64,000 bases of DNA, from positions 47,093,564 through 47,157,563 of the forward strand of contig OX235279.1 of the NCBI GenBank assembly GCA_944472155.2, written 5' to 3'. The translations under genes were made by a program, and so were the position numbers. This document shows positions 45,492 to 55,775 of this stretch, in pieces (position 1 is the stretch's first letter; the number at the start of each line of letters is the position of its first letter). This DNA is from Trichobilharzia szidati (taxonomy: Eukaryota; Platyhelminthes; Trematoda; Strigeidida; Schistosomatidae). The notes under the pieces are model-generated. The model was not told the origin of the DNA, did no database searches, and was given only the letters and a program-made list of their open reading frames with translations.

Positions 45492-47574
45492 TATTATGCC
45501 ATGATAATACTAGTGCTTCATTGATGGTATTCACTTATGACAGTTTGTTCCCAAAGATTATTACCAACACATTAAAGCGTAATCTGACAAAAGAATAACA
45601 TGTGGCGTGCGCCAAACAAATTTTACCTGAAACCTACAAACACATGTGCATTACTTGAAAATATAAATTCGAGGAGCAGCCTACGTACACACGGATACCT
45701 ACAAGAATCTAGGGAAAGTTTGTGGCCTCAGGAACTACTCACACTACCAAATTTCATGAAATATCCACATGAAAACAAATAGTAGCAGCTTGTGAAGGAA
45801 TACTAGTTCGTTAAAATAACACCGACTTTCGGTCAAAGGAATTCCAAACAAGATACTCATAACTTCTCTAGAATTAAGACAGATCACCGAAACCATTATT
45901 TCTGTTAGAATATTCGAAAGACAGGACAATAAACGAGTCAAATGTCTGTATTGAAATGTTGCTTTCTACTCTATAATGTTCACACTACGAAAGACTCCTG
46001 CTCAAAGTGGTCACAATGATATATATCGTCGACTGAGTCGAATTCTAAAGGCCTTTCGGGACGTTGTTTTCCTGTGGCTAATGACACGAAAGGCCATCTA
46101 CAGCAACAAATTCGATACTCCACGTAGCACAATATGCTCCGCAGACTGTGAAAAACAGATATTTAAGCGAAAGTCAAAATTTGAGTAGCACTGAAGGGAT
46201 CTGTCATCTAACTAGAACTCAGACCCACCCTCAACGGACATTTTGTGTCATGAGCCACACGTGTCAGAGGTGAAATTTCACCTACCAACCCAGATTGAAG
46301 TAGGTGGGGTAAACCCCGAGCCCAGAATCCATAGATCAAAAGTTGAATGTTTAAGCCAGTGAGCTACATATACAATATCTACTACTTAACCTGGCTAATT
46401 TTCGTTCGCCAATCCAGTTCTTAAAGAAACAAACACTAGCAGGTTTACCAAGTTACGCCGAGTAGCCATGGCGAAGCTCTCGCAGTGAAGGGTGCATCCT
46501 GAAAGCATCAGTTGTGCTGCAGCAAGAATGAACTTTAGGAGCTTGAGTGTCACATTAGGACAATGAGTCAGCAACACACAGGAAAACGAGGGAACATGCT
46601 GATATTTTTACATACAATTTAGTATAATTCAAACGTATCCAGTACATTAATACTTCAGTGATCGGATTTTCACTCAGACAACTGTTGATCGCACCTTCGT
46701 ATTTGACTTCTACCAGCAAGACTTCCATATATCTCTTTGAAAACCATAACGGTATCAAGGGTAGAACCAGACAAGTAAATACTGATCCTAAACTAGAGCG
46801 GAACCGAAACAGGACTGTAGTGCGAATTCTAAGCTGTCGTGGTTCTTCACCTGGACAACTGATGTAGATTCCCTCAAATCTAGAGGTATTATGCGGTGTA
46901 ATATTGGAGTTTATGTACACGTTTAGAAAATTTAATTCTTAACAGTTTGATCCCGACAACATTATGTTTTCCGGAACATATATTTTCCCCTACTACTGAC
47001 TATAGAGAGTTATTAATAATGAGTACGTGGTAACTCTATGTGACTTCCAAGAACAATAAAACCCAAGAGAATTTTAAACACTTCATCCAGTAACCCTGAA
47101 TAATTACCATCTCGAATACATATTTAGGTCGGAGCACTCACTCACCCAAGAGATTTACTTGCAAACAAACAACTCACCTCACGAAGAACGATGACTTTTT
47201 GACATTCTGGACGAGGACACCCAACCTTGCTTGTGGACTCATTGCACACCAGTAGACAGTTGCACGGACATCTTACATATTGCTTCCCTGTAGGTGGACC
47301 TTTGATGGGCTAAAATAGGTGTCAGTAAGAGATTTAAATACCGTAGCTTCAGAGCAGTGAGGACATCGAACAACCATTTGCCTCTCACGAGGGGAAAACG
47401 TTATAACTTGCCGGCATACTTGACAATTCACAGTAGCCTGAGATTCACCATCGCTTGTAATTGCCCTCTCGATGGCCGGTCGGGTGGCAGAAGGGCCTAC
47501 ACGAGTATCCGGGACTGAGGAGTTATTTATAAGTGGGAATTACCAGCAGATACCAGAGGAGTCCTCTCGTCCAT
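41103..47574 (-). CDS. PIP4P: Phosphatidylinositol-4,5-bisphosphate 4-phosphatase homologue (PIP4P/TMEM55), 5 exons
   Basis: A late-endosome and lysosome membrane protein. The vertebrate relatives are described as removing the 4-phosphate of PI(4,5)P2 and as recruiting motor adaptors to lysosomes. Exons 47544-47574, 47342-47514, 47178-47309, 44095-44467 and 41103-41197 join in phase, all with GT-AG introns, to 804 nt and 267 residues; human members have about 257-277. The start [10 protein letters not shown] matches the conserved DERSPLLS start. Paired-cysteine motifs lie at 41-44, 61-64, 82-90, 99-104, 140-143 and 182-185. Two membrane segments are at about 200-222 and 231-255, and a short tail follows. 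The C-x5-R motif reads CNESTSK (90-96), with Lys in place of Arg. Introns 3 and 4 hold SINEs, an RTE fragment and TA repeats. The gene model is inferred from sequence alone. Confidence 0.92.
41406..41740 (-). mobile_element. 5'-truncated SR2-like RTE in PIP4P intron 4
   Basis: On the plus text it starts with an ATT repeat, then ATCCTTTAATTCCTAGAGG and GAACATAGGGCTTCAGCC. It continues into the C-terminal coding remnant. A 13-bp direct repeat with one mismatch (TGATGCTTCACAT at 41395-41407, TGATGTTTCACAT at 41728-41740) flanks it as a target-site duplication. It is nearly identical to 49663-49937. Confidence 0.88.
41741..43267. other. PIP4P intron 4, no further recognisable element
   Basis: No domain or SINE is seen in this part of the intron. 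The 83-codon plus-strand frame at 42855-43106 has no recognisable domain. Confidence 0.4.
43268..43445 (-). mobile_element. Composite SINE, head degraded
   Basis: The minus strand has the RTE-like terminus (AAGCATTATGTTACACTGGG), the body with CTACCAACCCCATCCCG, and a much reduced head (CCCCAACCGACACACTCC). Box A and box B are no longer recognisable. Confidence 0.65.
43446..43886. other. PIP4P intron 4, unrecognised
   Basis: No element is seen. Confidence 0.4.
43887..43932. repeat. (TA)n microsatellite
   Basis: About 22 TA repeats in PIP4P intron 4. Confidence 0.95.
44095..44467 (-). CDS. PIP4P: PIP4P exon 4
   Basis: Acceptor TAG at 44468-44470 and donor GTAAGC at 44089-44094. It encodes [10 protein letters not shown], then [14 protein letters not shown] and the first membrane segment ([17 protein letters not shown]). 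Confidence 0.95.
44764..44995 (+). mobile_element. SINE with tRNA-Gly-like head and RTE-like tail, in PIP4P intron 3
   Basis: The head TCGGTGGTTCAGTGGTGGGA (44775-44794) resembles tRNA-Gly, with a box B remnant AGATTCCCGGC. The middle contains GTAGCCGATAGAAATTCCAG. The 3' end is the RTE-like TAAGCCCTATGCTCCACTC (44948-44966), followed by an AGAAAGAAAG run. Its middle block is also seen alone at 43990-44030. Confidence 0.7.
44996..47177. other. PIP4P intron 3, mostly unrecognised
   Basis: It contains a TA microsatellite at 45455-45488. Several short frames, including a 121-codon minus-strand frame at 46555-46920, show no domain. Confidence 0.4.
45455..45488. repeat. (TA)n microsatellite
   Basis: About 16 TA repeats in PIP4P intron 3. 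Confidence 0.95.
47178..47309 (-). CDS. PIP4P: PIP4P exon 3 with the altered C-x5-R motif
   Basis: 44 codons in phase 0 between TTTTAG and GTGAGT. It encodes [20 protein letters not shown], the most conserved block of the family, then [16 protein letters not shown]. The codon where family members have Arg is AAG (Lys). Confidence 0.95.
47342..47514 (-). CDS. PIP4P: PIP4P exon 2
   Basis: Begins after CTCCTCAG and ends before GTATTT. It encodes a proline/alanine-rich stretch, then VNCQVCRQV and [12 protein letters not shown], matching the first cysteine pairs of the family. Confidence 0.9.
47544..47574 (-). CDS. PIP4P: PIP4P exon 1 (coding part)
   Basis: ATG at 47574-47572, ten codons plus one base. 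The start fits because DERTPLVSA aligns with the conserved family N-terminus and there is no longer upstream match. The donor is GTAATT at 47543. Confidence 0.85.
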
Positions 47575-48434
47575 TTCAGCGGAAGCAAATGTTTTGAACT
47601 ATGCTCCAAAGCCCAATGTTCAATGCATGATATACAGCGCATTTTTCACGAGCTAGTATGAAACAAATAGACTTCTTTCAGCTCGCTTCTTGATATTGAG
47701 GAAACGCCTCTTGGTCATCGATTAGCTTTTCTGTAGTTCATCGCCTCACCTCACTCACCTACAGCAACTTGGTAGATTCTGAGGAGAGTTGTATGATGGA
47801 TTGGTTATATCTAATTTTCAGTATTCAGTGTGTTAAAACCATGGCCGAGTAGTGGTTGTCGATATTCCTTTCGCCTACTAGCCATCCACTGTGGTCAGAT
47901 AATGAGATAGTAATAGTGATAAGAGCATAACTAGTGGGGAATGTGTAAGTCTAAAATAAAAGAGGGAAGAAACAAATAAATATTTGAAAGTGATAACTAA
48001 AATAACTGAACGAATAAGCAGAGTGAGCGGAAGAATTGGCGAAGGAGGACTGTGCGTGTTCAAGGGATGGGTCTAGTTTAAAACCCACTTTGGAGTACAG
48101 TATGTGTGAACTACCTCTCAGTTTTGTCAGCGAGGACGGCCTATTTGGCACACTCTGTGTCTTACTGCGTATTCATCTATCCTCCACTTGAAGCTTTCGG
48201 ATGAAAGTGCAGTAGCCATGGCTGTTAGTTCAGCGTATCTTGGGAGTGGATTCTTGCCTAGTTACTTTTATATGTATTTCATCTTTCCTGCAACTCCATA
48301 GTCCATACTTCTCTAATATTAAGACCCGTGTATGTTGATGGTCCTATTCAGTCTCTAGCGTACGATTGGTTTTAAAGTCACTGTTTAACTTTTATGTAAA
48401 GGACTCAGGATTTCTGTAATCCTTCTACAATGGT
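47575..48434 (-). other. Upstream flank of PIP4P
   Basis: 5' region of the gene on the minus strand. No TATA-like box or trans-splice acceptor could be assigned with confidence. No other gene is recognised. Confidence 0.4.
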
Positions 48435-49140
48435 TTGTTTGCTAGATGGATTGCCACTTTTGTAACTGTTCTTTGATTTCTCGGCAAGTCTTCGGCACGT
48501 CATTCAAGCCGCACAAATTCGATGATATTAGTCACCCTGAGAATTTGTGCAACCTTGGAATGCGTTTATGTGTGAGCTTACCCAAATGTCTACTAATGAA
48601 ATGTATATCGTATTGTATCCATACCATATCTTCCAGTTATTTTACACCTTTTCCTAATCTTCTAATATTTATGCGTCTACCTGCAGCCGATCTGTACCCC
48701 AAACATTTTATTACTTGCCTAATTTTCATATCATCAGTATAAAGAAACATCAGGAAGCAAGGACACCATGAGAGTTATTGTCGGGTATCAAAATCATTAA
48801 GAGCACTGAAAAGGAACTGTCTGATACTCCAAGGGCCGACAGTGACCAGATGTTTGCACCAAAGTGACGCTGGCAAAGAATGCCCTTGCCTCCCAAGAGC
48901 CACATTCTGTGTTTCAAACGAGTCTCCACCACACACACAACTCGTATTTGGAAGGAGAATGTCATGCTGAAGAGTGTTAAATGCCCTCGACAAATCAAAA
49001 AAGACAACATGGACTGCAATACTCATATGTCAGCATGATGACGGGTTTTTCCATGACTGTTTGTAGGTCTGTTGTGTAGTCTCTAACAGTGTGCTATATA
49101 ATGTGTGTTATTCCTATCAAGGTGTTGTCTTACTTGGTCA
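48435..49140 (-). mobile_element. Non-LTR reverse-transcriptase fragment (Jockey-superfamily-like)
   Basis: On the minus strand, VHVVFFDLSRAFNTLQHDIL near 48960-49020 is the FDxSKAFD motif, and FLYTDDMKIRQVIK near 48720-48745 is the catalytic YxDD box (YTDD). Farther on, a HLGKLTHKRIPRL segment marks the post-catalytic region. The sequence between the two motifs is diverged and frameshifted. It lacks a complete 5' end and a 3' tail. Confidence 0.65.
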
Positions 49141-49648
49141 TCAGCCAGAATTTCTCACGCCTTTGATCCATATAGGAGTATTACTGCTGATGGTGAGCAA
49201 TATACAGTCAAAATGTTTATTCATACTTATACGGTCCTCAGAGATCCGCATTATGTGCACTGCTGTCAAACTTCTTGATTGTTAATATGATGTAATTTGT
49301 CATTTGATTATTTTATGTGGCCGAAATGAAAATAAATGAAACCGGGCGCGAATTTGTTACCGTTGTTAAATTAACTAATATGTACTCCCTTGAAAAACAC
49401 ACAACAGGCTAGCTTCCATTTCCCAACTTAAGGTTAACACAAACGGCACGTGATAAAAAATTTAATTACATAATGCAACTATTTTGTTTGATAAAACTTA
49501 ATAATTTGTCTTCAGCTTTGTTGGTTTACAATACTGTGTCTGTGTCGGTTTTATCAGATGAAATTTCCCTGTTTCCAGGAAACGATTTCCCTTCTCTGCA
49601 TTTTGACTATTCCTCTCAAAGTTTTTATCAGTGATATCTTTCATGAAA
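49141..49648. other. No recognisable feature
   Basis: AT-rich, with no domain or SINE head. Confidence 0.4.
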
Positions 49649-49662
49649 CACTGACGCCATAT

Positions 49663-49937
49663 TATTATTATTATTGTATCCTTTAATTCCTAGAGGAACA
49701 TAGGGCTTCAGCCGTGCGTCTCCATTGCGTTCTGTTCTCTGCTAGAATCTTCACCTGGCTCCAAGTCTGCCCACACGTTTTCATCTCCTCTTCACATGAC
49801 CTCCTTCAAGTCACCCTTGGACGACCAACTCGCCGCTTCCCTTTCGGGTTCCACTCAAGGGCTTGTCTAGTGATGTCACTTGATGGTTTCCTCAGAGTAT
49901 GGCCAATCCATCTCCATTTCTTCCTGCCTATTTGTTT
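49663..49937 (-). mobile_element. 5'-truncated SR2-like RTE with target-site duplication
   Basis: 275 bp, differing from 41408-41690 by about two substitutions. The ATT tail is at its left end on the plus text. A perfect 14-bp direct repeat (CACTGACGCCATAT) at 49649-49662 and 49938-49951 flanks it. The near identity of two short copies suggests recent activity of the same source subfamily. Confidence 0.92.
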
Positions 49938-49951
49938 CACTGACGCCATAT

Positions 49952-50368
49952 AACATATCTCAATGAAGCAACTTCTAAACATGTTCCCCTTATTGCATTA
50001 ACTGCATCAGATATGACCGATTCCCTGATTCGCGCTTATTTTTAGAGCAGATTCAGTAAAGTCTCTTAGTGTGCATCAATGAATTTATATATATAATGCG
50101 CAAACAATGACTCAAAATGCACGCCAAATCTGATGACATATGAAACATTACACCATACTGCACTGTTTGACAGGCAAAACCGTCATATCCTGGGGTTCGT
50201 ATCAAGTAAGTTATTGATGGTGACTGAAATATCGAAGGTTCTCTGAAAATTTGAAAATAGTATTTATCAGGGGACGCATTATAGCCCCAAATCGCACATA
50301 TAAATTGAAGCATGTCGAGGAGAAGTACGGGTTAGGTTTAATATTGATTGGAGTGAATTAAAACAACC
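49952..50368. other. No recognisable feature
   Basis: No element is seen between the RTE fragment and the LTR. Confidence 0.4.
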
Positions 50369-50710
50369 TGTAGCGACAGGTAATTCCTTAGACTTATTGG
50401 CCACAGCATTCATCAGTGAACTTTGGATTCTGACCTCCACTGTTTGAGTCAACTTGTTAAGCTGAAGACCTACGGTCAAGCATCCATGCTTCGTCGTATC
50501 ACGTTCGTTTGTGCACGATCTCTAGTTAGCCAAGCAATCATCTCGCACTCCGATTTGGTCCCGAAATATAACTCGTAATTTGGGCGGTCAATTCTGGTGT
50601 CTTGCTTTGCCTTTGGTCTATGCAGAACAAATACCATAGAAGTTGTGGGTGTTAGATCTTGCTTTAGTACACTTCGTACTATCCGTGAACGTTAATACCT
50701 TCAGCTCCTA
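50369..50710 (+). repeat. 5' LTR of a gypsy-type element
   Basis: About 342 bp beginning TGTAGCGACAGG and ending CAGCTCCTA just before the primer-binding site. It matches the separate LTR at 60847-61195 along its length, for example GGTCAAGCATCC, AAATATAA and ATAGAAGTTGT, with many substitutions. The match plus position just upstream of gag identifies it as an LTR. Confidence 0.85.
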
Positions 50711-50713
50711 AAA

Positions 50714-50731
50714 TGGTGGGCCCAACCGCGA
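50714..50731 (+). other. Probable primer-binding site (tRNA-Trp type)
   Basis: TGGTGGGCCCAACCGCGA resembles the complement of the tRNA-Trp 3' end, with a few changes. tRNA-Trp priming is usual for the CsRn1/Kabuki clade. It follows the LTR by about 3 bp. Confidence 0.6.
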
Positions 50732-50824
50732 ACTTCATTTTTGTTAGATACACAGACAAATCCGGTGAGTTCGTTCCATCATATATTTGTTCTTTTACTA
50801 TTTTCAAACTATATATATTTCATC

Positions 50825-51600
50825 ATGAGTGATCATACTCCTCAGGTCATTCGTATTCGCGAAACTGCCAGAACTGTTCAGCTCGTACCACTTTGGCCAG
50901 ATGATGCTGAATCGTGGTTTCAGATATCCGAGTCTGGTTTAAGCGAACGTGGGTTAACTTATGAACGTTCACAGTTCCCTGCAGTTTTCCACGCCTTACC
51001 GCGGAAATTCAACAAGTGCGTAAGTGTGCAGATGTAGAGCCCAGAGGTAAGTAACTCGTATGAGTTGCTTAAAGCAACCTAAGGCGAAACATTCTCACCG
51101 ATCGATAACGTATTGATGAACTATTTTGCGCCGTGGAGTTATGTGATTAGTCGTCTGTGAGTTTGCTAACAAGAATGAGGGAAGCTTTTGGCCAACGTCG
51201 GTTTGATGAAGGACTTTTTAGAGTACTGCCCTTATCAAAACTGCCACAGTCAGTACAGGCTGTGCTGGTGACAACTCAGGGTGTTATTATAGATAACTTG
51301 GCTGTTACTGCAGATAAAATTCTAGAAATAACAAAACGGCCAATCGCTGAACAGACTTCGAGTAGGGACACAGCAGTTATAGAGTTACGCAACTCCATCC
51401 ATCAGCTGCTTAGGTCAATTGTAATTTTTCCTATCGTAGTTCAAACTCCCCTCAACGGCGAAGCTCACGTGGTTGGTCTAAATCCAAGCCATATTCACTA
51501 AAAAACCCTGACTGGTGCTGGTATCACAACACCTATGGCCAAGAAGCGAAATGTTACCGAAGACCTTGTAACTTTTGCAATGTCTCAAAGTCTGTGGGAA
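50825..51600 (+). pseudogene. Gypsy gag (CsRn1/Kabuki clade), broken
   Basis: The frame starts at MSDHTPQVIR and contains VPLWPDDAESWFQISE, the clade's typical PxFWPDDPxxWF-type gag start. It breaks at 51036. The second piece (51157-51501) carries LPLSKLPQSVQAVLVT and TADKILEI. A CWYHNTYGQEAKCYRRPC segment in another frame (51516-51570) is the CHCC-type knuckle that marks this clade. Several shifts separate the pieces. Confidence 0.85.
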
Positions 51601-51925
51601 ACTATCCCACCGGCTCGCGTTAGTGACAACCACCACCGGTGGCACTAGTCGCCTACTTTACATTCGTGATTTAATCAACCAGTCTAGGTGCTTAGTCGAC
51701 ACAGGCGCCGAAGTCAGCGTCCCTCTTGCTACAGCAGCAGATCGACATAAGGAACCTACCGTCAACTTACAGGCTGCAAATGGAAAACCAATTGCAGCGT
51801 TTGGTAGGAAACACACCTATCCGAACGTAGGTTTACGCAAACCTTTACAGTGGATTTTCCTCCTCGCTGACCTTACAATGCACATCATTGGCACAGACCT
51901 ACTTAACCATCATGATTTCTCGTAG
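51575..51925 (+). pseudogene. Gypsy aspartic protease
   Basis: A retropepsin-like domain with catalytic LVDTGAEVSV, then LQAANGKPIAAFG and MHIIGTDLLNHHDF. It processes the polyprotein in active elements. The catalytic DTG is intact. Confidence 0.85.
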
Positions 51926-52142
51926 ACGTCCGCCGAAAACGACTGATAGACAGTACTACTAGACTGTCTATTAAAGGCATCACCTACGTAGGCTGTAGCT
52001 TGTCACTCGTTAAGAAGAAGGCAATCTTCGATCCAACTTTCCAACCGATTGGTGATAAATACCCGGAACTTAATTGCCCGTACACGATCTATCGGGCATA
52101 ACAAGCAATGTTGTGCATCACATCATCACCTCAGAATAACCC

Positions 52143-53441
52143 TTGACATCTAAAGCACGACGACTTGCCCCTGAGAAACTACGACTCGCTAGAAACGAGT
52201 TCGACTATAAGCTCACCCTTGGCATCATTCGCCATGGCATCTCCGCTACATATAGTACCAAAAAGGATAGCAACGACTGGCGACCCACTGGTGATTACCG
52301 GCGAGTGAACGCCAAAACAACTCCGATTTCTATCCAATGCCTCACAAACACAACTTGACGGCAACATTATCTGGTGCAACTACTTTCTCGAAAACAGACT
52401 TGGTTAAAGCGCATAGCCAAATCCCGATGATACTGTTTGAAATTCTACGTATGCCATTCGGTCTCCGGGATGCAGCACAAACATTCCAATGTTTCATTGA
52501 CTCAGTATTTCACGGTCTCGACTTTGTATACGTGTAATTAGACCAGTCCAAACAAGGAAACTCACCTTAAGCACTTGAACTTGTCATTCGAAATGTTATG
52601 CCTGCATGGTGTTACCATCAATATTCAAAAGTGTCAAATAGGAATTGACCCACTCGACTTTCTGGGCCACACTATTGACTACAAGGGCATTCGCCCACTG
52701 GCTACTAAAGTCGAAGCGATACTGAACATTCCGGATCCAAAGACAGTGAAAAGTCTTCGCACTTTTAACGGCTTAGTAAGTTATTACCGACGGTTTATTC
52801 CCAACTGTGCTTATCTAACTCAGCCATTAACAGACCTTCTTCGAGGGAATAACAAGTCTATCGAACTCGACGCGTCTTCTCGACATGCTTTTACTCAGGT
52901 AAAGAAAGCTATTGCAGATGCCACCCTTCTTATGTATCAGGATCTAACGGCACCGGTAAGTATCCCAGTTGATGCATCATACACTGCAATCGGCGCAGTT
53001 CTGCAACAACTAGTTAACAAAGAGTGGCAACCACTCACCTTTTTCTCGAGGCGCCTTCAATTAGCTGAAACGAAGTACAGCACATTCGGAAGAGAACTTC
53101 TAGCTATGTACTGTGCTATACGCCACTTTCGACGTCCAGTGGAGGGTCGTGAATTCATAATATTCACTGACCGAAAACCTCTGACGTACTCTCTGAGCTC
53201 AACTTCACATAAGTATTCACCTAGGGAATCACGACAACTGGACTACGCTTCACAGTTTGCATTGGATATTCGCCATGTATCCAGAGTGAACAACACTGTG
53301 GCAGATGCCTTGTCTTGCATTTGTTCCCTCACCCAAATAGATGACAAAGACCTTGCGAAAATGGCTCGCCTTCAAAAAGAAGATACTGAGCTTCAACATG
53401 AGTTGTCGAAAACAACCCTGCAATTAGCCGAAAACCCTTAG
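52143..53441 (+). pseudogene. Gypsy reverse transcriptase and RNase H
   Basis: RT: WRPTGDYRRVNAKT, FSKTDLVKAHSQIPM and RMPFGLRDAAQTFQCFIDSV. The segment where YxDD is expected, after LDFVYV at about 52535, is interrupted by a stop and lacks the aspartate pair. The frame at 52575-53441 gives the RT thumb (LDFLGHTIDYKGIRP, LVSYYRRFIPN). It then gives a full RNase H with PVDASYTAIGAVL, FGRELLAMYCAIRHF, IFTDRKPL and NNTVADALS. RNase H looks intact but RT cannot be active. Confidence 0.88.
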
Positions 53442-53443
53442 GT

Positions 53444-54660
53444 ATGGGAAGAGATACTATTCTGTGTGACATTTCCAAGAGTATTCATCGTCTCATTATG
53501 TTTGAAAGTTATCGCCCTAACATCTTCAATATGTTACCTGGCTTATATCACCCAAGTATTCGAACTACCTTCAAGCTCGTAACTAGTCGGTTTTGTTGGC
53601 CTGGTATTAATAAAGAAGTAAAAGAATGGCACACACGTGCTTAGCTTGCCAAAAGTGTAAGGTAGTAAGACACACCAAAAGCCCTCTTGGAACCTTTCTT
53701 ATCCCTGATGCGCGTTTCGGATACGTTCACGTAGATTTGGTTGCACCGCTTCCAGATTCTAATGGATATACCTACAACTTAACCTGCATCGACCGTCTCA
53801 CACGATGGTTTGAAGCAGTACCCCTCAAGGATGTACTTGCCGAAACAGTTGCACGCGTCTTTGTCGAACGATGGATCGCAAACTTCGGATGCCCATCCTC
53901 CATAACAACTGATCGCGGGGGACAATTCGAAAGCAGCTTATTCTTCGCCTTGACTAAAATCCTAGGTTGTATGCACTCTGGAGCAACGGCCTACCATCCT
54001 CAAGCTACATAAACAGTTGAAAACTGGTTTATCAGCTGCAAACAATACCCATTGGACTGAATGACTACCGTTAGTTCTCCTAGGGATACGAAACGCCTTG
54101 AAAACTGATGCTGGTTGTACTACCACGGAACTAGTACATGGCACAACAATACGACTGTCAGGTGAGATTGTTTCTCCCTCAAGCTTCCGACCAGCGGTAG
54201 ATCGCGCCTCATACGTCAGCAGGCTTACGAACGCAATGCGTTCGGTTAAACCTGCTCCCCTTCGACCACAGTCCATAGACATCACTTATGCATGAAAACT
54301 TCCTCAGATATATTTGTTCATTGCGACTCTGTGTGTCACCCTCTGGAACCCTCACACGACGAACCATATAAAGTCATTAAAAGTACGGACAAATTCTTTG
54401 TCTTAGAAAAAAGGCCCCGAAGACGCCGTTCCCATTGACCTTCTCAAACCGACCTACTTAGAAGGTAGTCCCATGACCTAGAACCAAGCATTCCCAATAA
54501 TACACAAGTAACCGAATATCGTTTGTCCTCGAAGAAATCACCAGCACGACGATAGCCACTGAGCCTTCTGTCGAGCTCTCAAAGAAAGCGCGTTCTGGAC
54601 GAAACGTGAGGTTTCCAGAACATCATCCCACTTATATCACATGACTTAGTGATGCGATTC
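53444..54660 (+). pseudogene. Gypsy integrase and pol C-terminus
   Basis: The zinc-binding part (LYHPSIRTTFK, CLACQKCK) is split between two frames at about 53640. The core carries VHVDLVAPLP and TDRGGQFES, which are the two aspartates of the DDE triad. The glutamate region reads HPQAT, stop, TVENW, so a stop falls just before the third catalytic residue. The tail ends in a VRFPEHHPTYI-type segment near 54640. No 3' LTR follows. Confidence 0.88.
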
Positions 54661-54717
54661 ACCCATTTCTTATTCGTTTGCAGTATTTATTCATTTCTTC
54701 TTTCAGACATATATTTA

Positions 54718-54960
54718 TTTTTTCCCAAATATTTGTAATTTATCCGACACATACATGGGTTTTTTTGTTAATGCGAAGACGACATTTCTATATTTCTTTA
54801 TGTGCTCCATTGAACGACTAACTATCAGAATGTGCTCACTAACTGATGTCAGAGAGGACAGCAACCATGTAATTTCACTGTAAATCAAATTCATGTAATT
54901 TAAATAATACTTATCCATGCCTGTACAACTGGTGTGTCCTACATTGATAGGGAAATATAT
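54718..54960 (+). repeat. CR1-like LINE 3' region, partial copy
   Basis: It matches 22741-22975 (TTTTTTGTTAATGCGAAGAC, TGTGCTCCATTGAA, TAATACTTATCCATGCC) and stops before the ATT end. It begins about 60 bp after the pol C-terminus, where the 3' LTR of the gypsy element should be. Confidence 0.75.
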
Positions 54961-55775
54961 ATATTATTATATCATATCAATGTTTTGTATTGCATCCCGC
55001 AACACCATTAAAAAGCTCTTCTATAACCGCATATGTTACATCCACCGAAAAATTACACATATACTTTTTTCGATGTTCTATTTTTCGCATTATTTTACTG
55101 TATGTTAGATGCATATCACTTTTCAAACGTTATCTTTGGTACATTTTCCTCAACAAGGTTCTTAGCCTTCTTGTTTTCCTTTCCGAGTCCGACGGGCTCT
55201 GGACAAGAAGCAAACGAAGCACGAGATCCAACGGACAAACATAAACGAAGCAATGTACATATACCCTATTAGCATAGGTAGACGACCAGTAGGCACTACA
55301 TCAAGCCGATCGGAGGAATTTTTTACCGATGGGAAACCATTGGGTATTTGTCGTGAACATAGGCTCCAAACAAATATCCTTATTACGACGACTTTGTGAG
55401 ATCGAAATAATAAACCGTCATACCATGTGTAAGAACCAAGGTGGCATAGTTGGATTTAGAATTATTCCATGACGTCCCCATCGTCTAGGCCACATACCAA
55501 GTTTTTGTGTCGATGAGAAAACGATACGTTCATATTTCACGTTGCACTACATTCACCAGTTACTTGGCAGACTGCTCTATCTGATTCTAATGTTCGAAAG
55601 AACAACAGTATGACTCCGATTCATGAATCTCACAGAACAGTTGGAGTAACATTAATGACTTCTTGTCGTTAGTTTATAATGTGAAAATTAAAAACCACTT
55701 AGAAATATTTTCTCCTAAAGCCCACAAACAAAAATGAAAATTGTTTCCGTCTATAATTTCTGCTAGTGCATGCTT
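54961..55775. other. No recognisable feature
   Basis: No domain or repeat head is seen. Short T-rich frames only. Confidence 0.4.

Noticed and set aside
46325..46385. tRNA-like box A on the minus strand (TGTAGCTCACTGG)
   Set aside because: No box B or fold could be found at the right distance.
46555..46920. A 121-codon minus-strand frame in PIP4P intron 3
   Set aside because: No domain, no splice logic and no second copy. It is compatible with chance.
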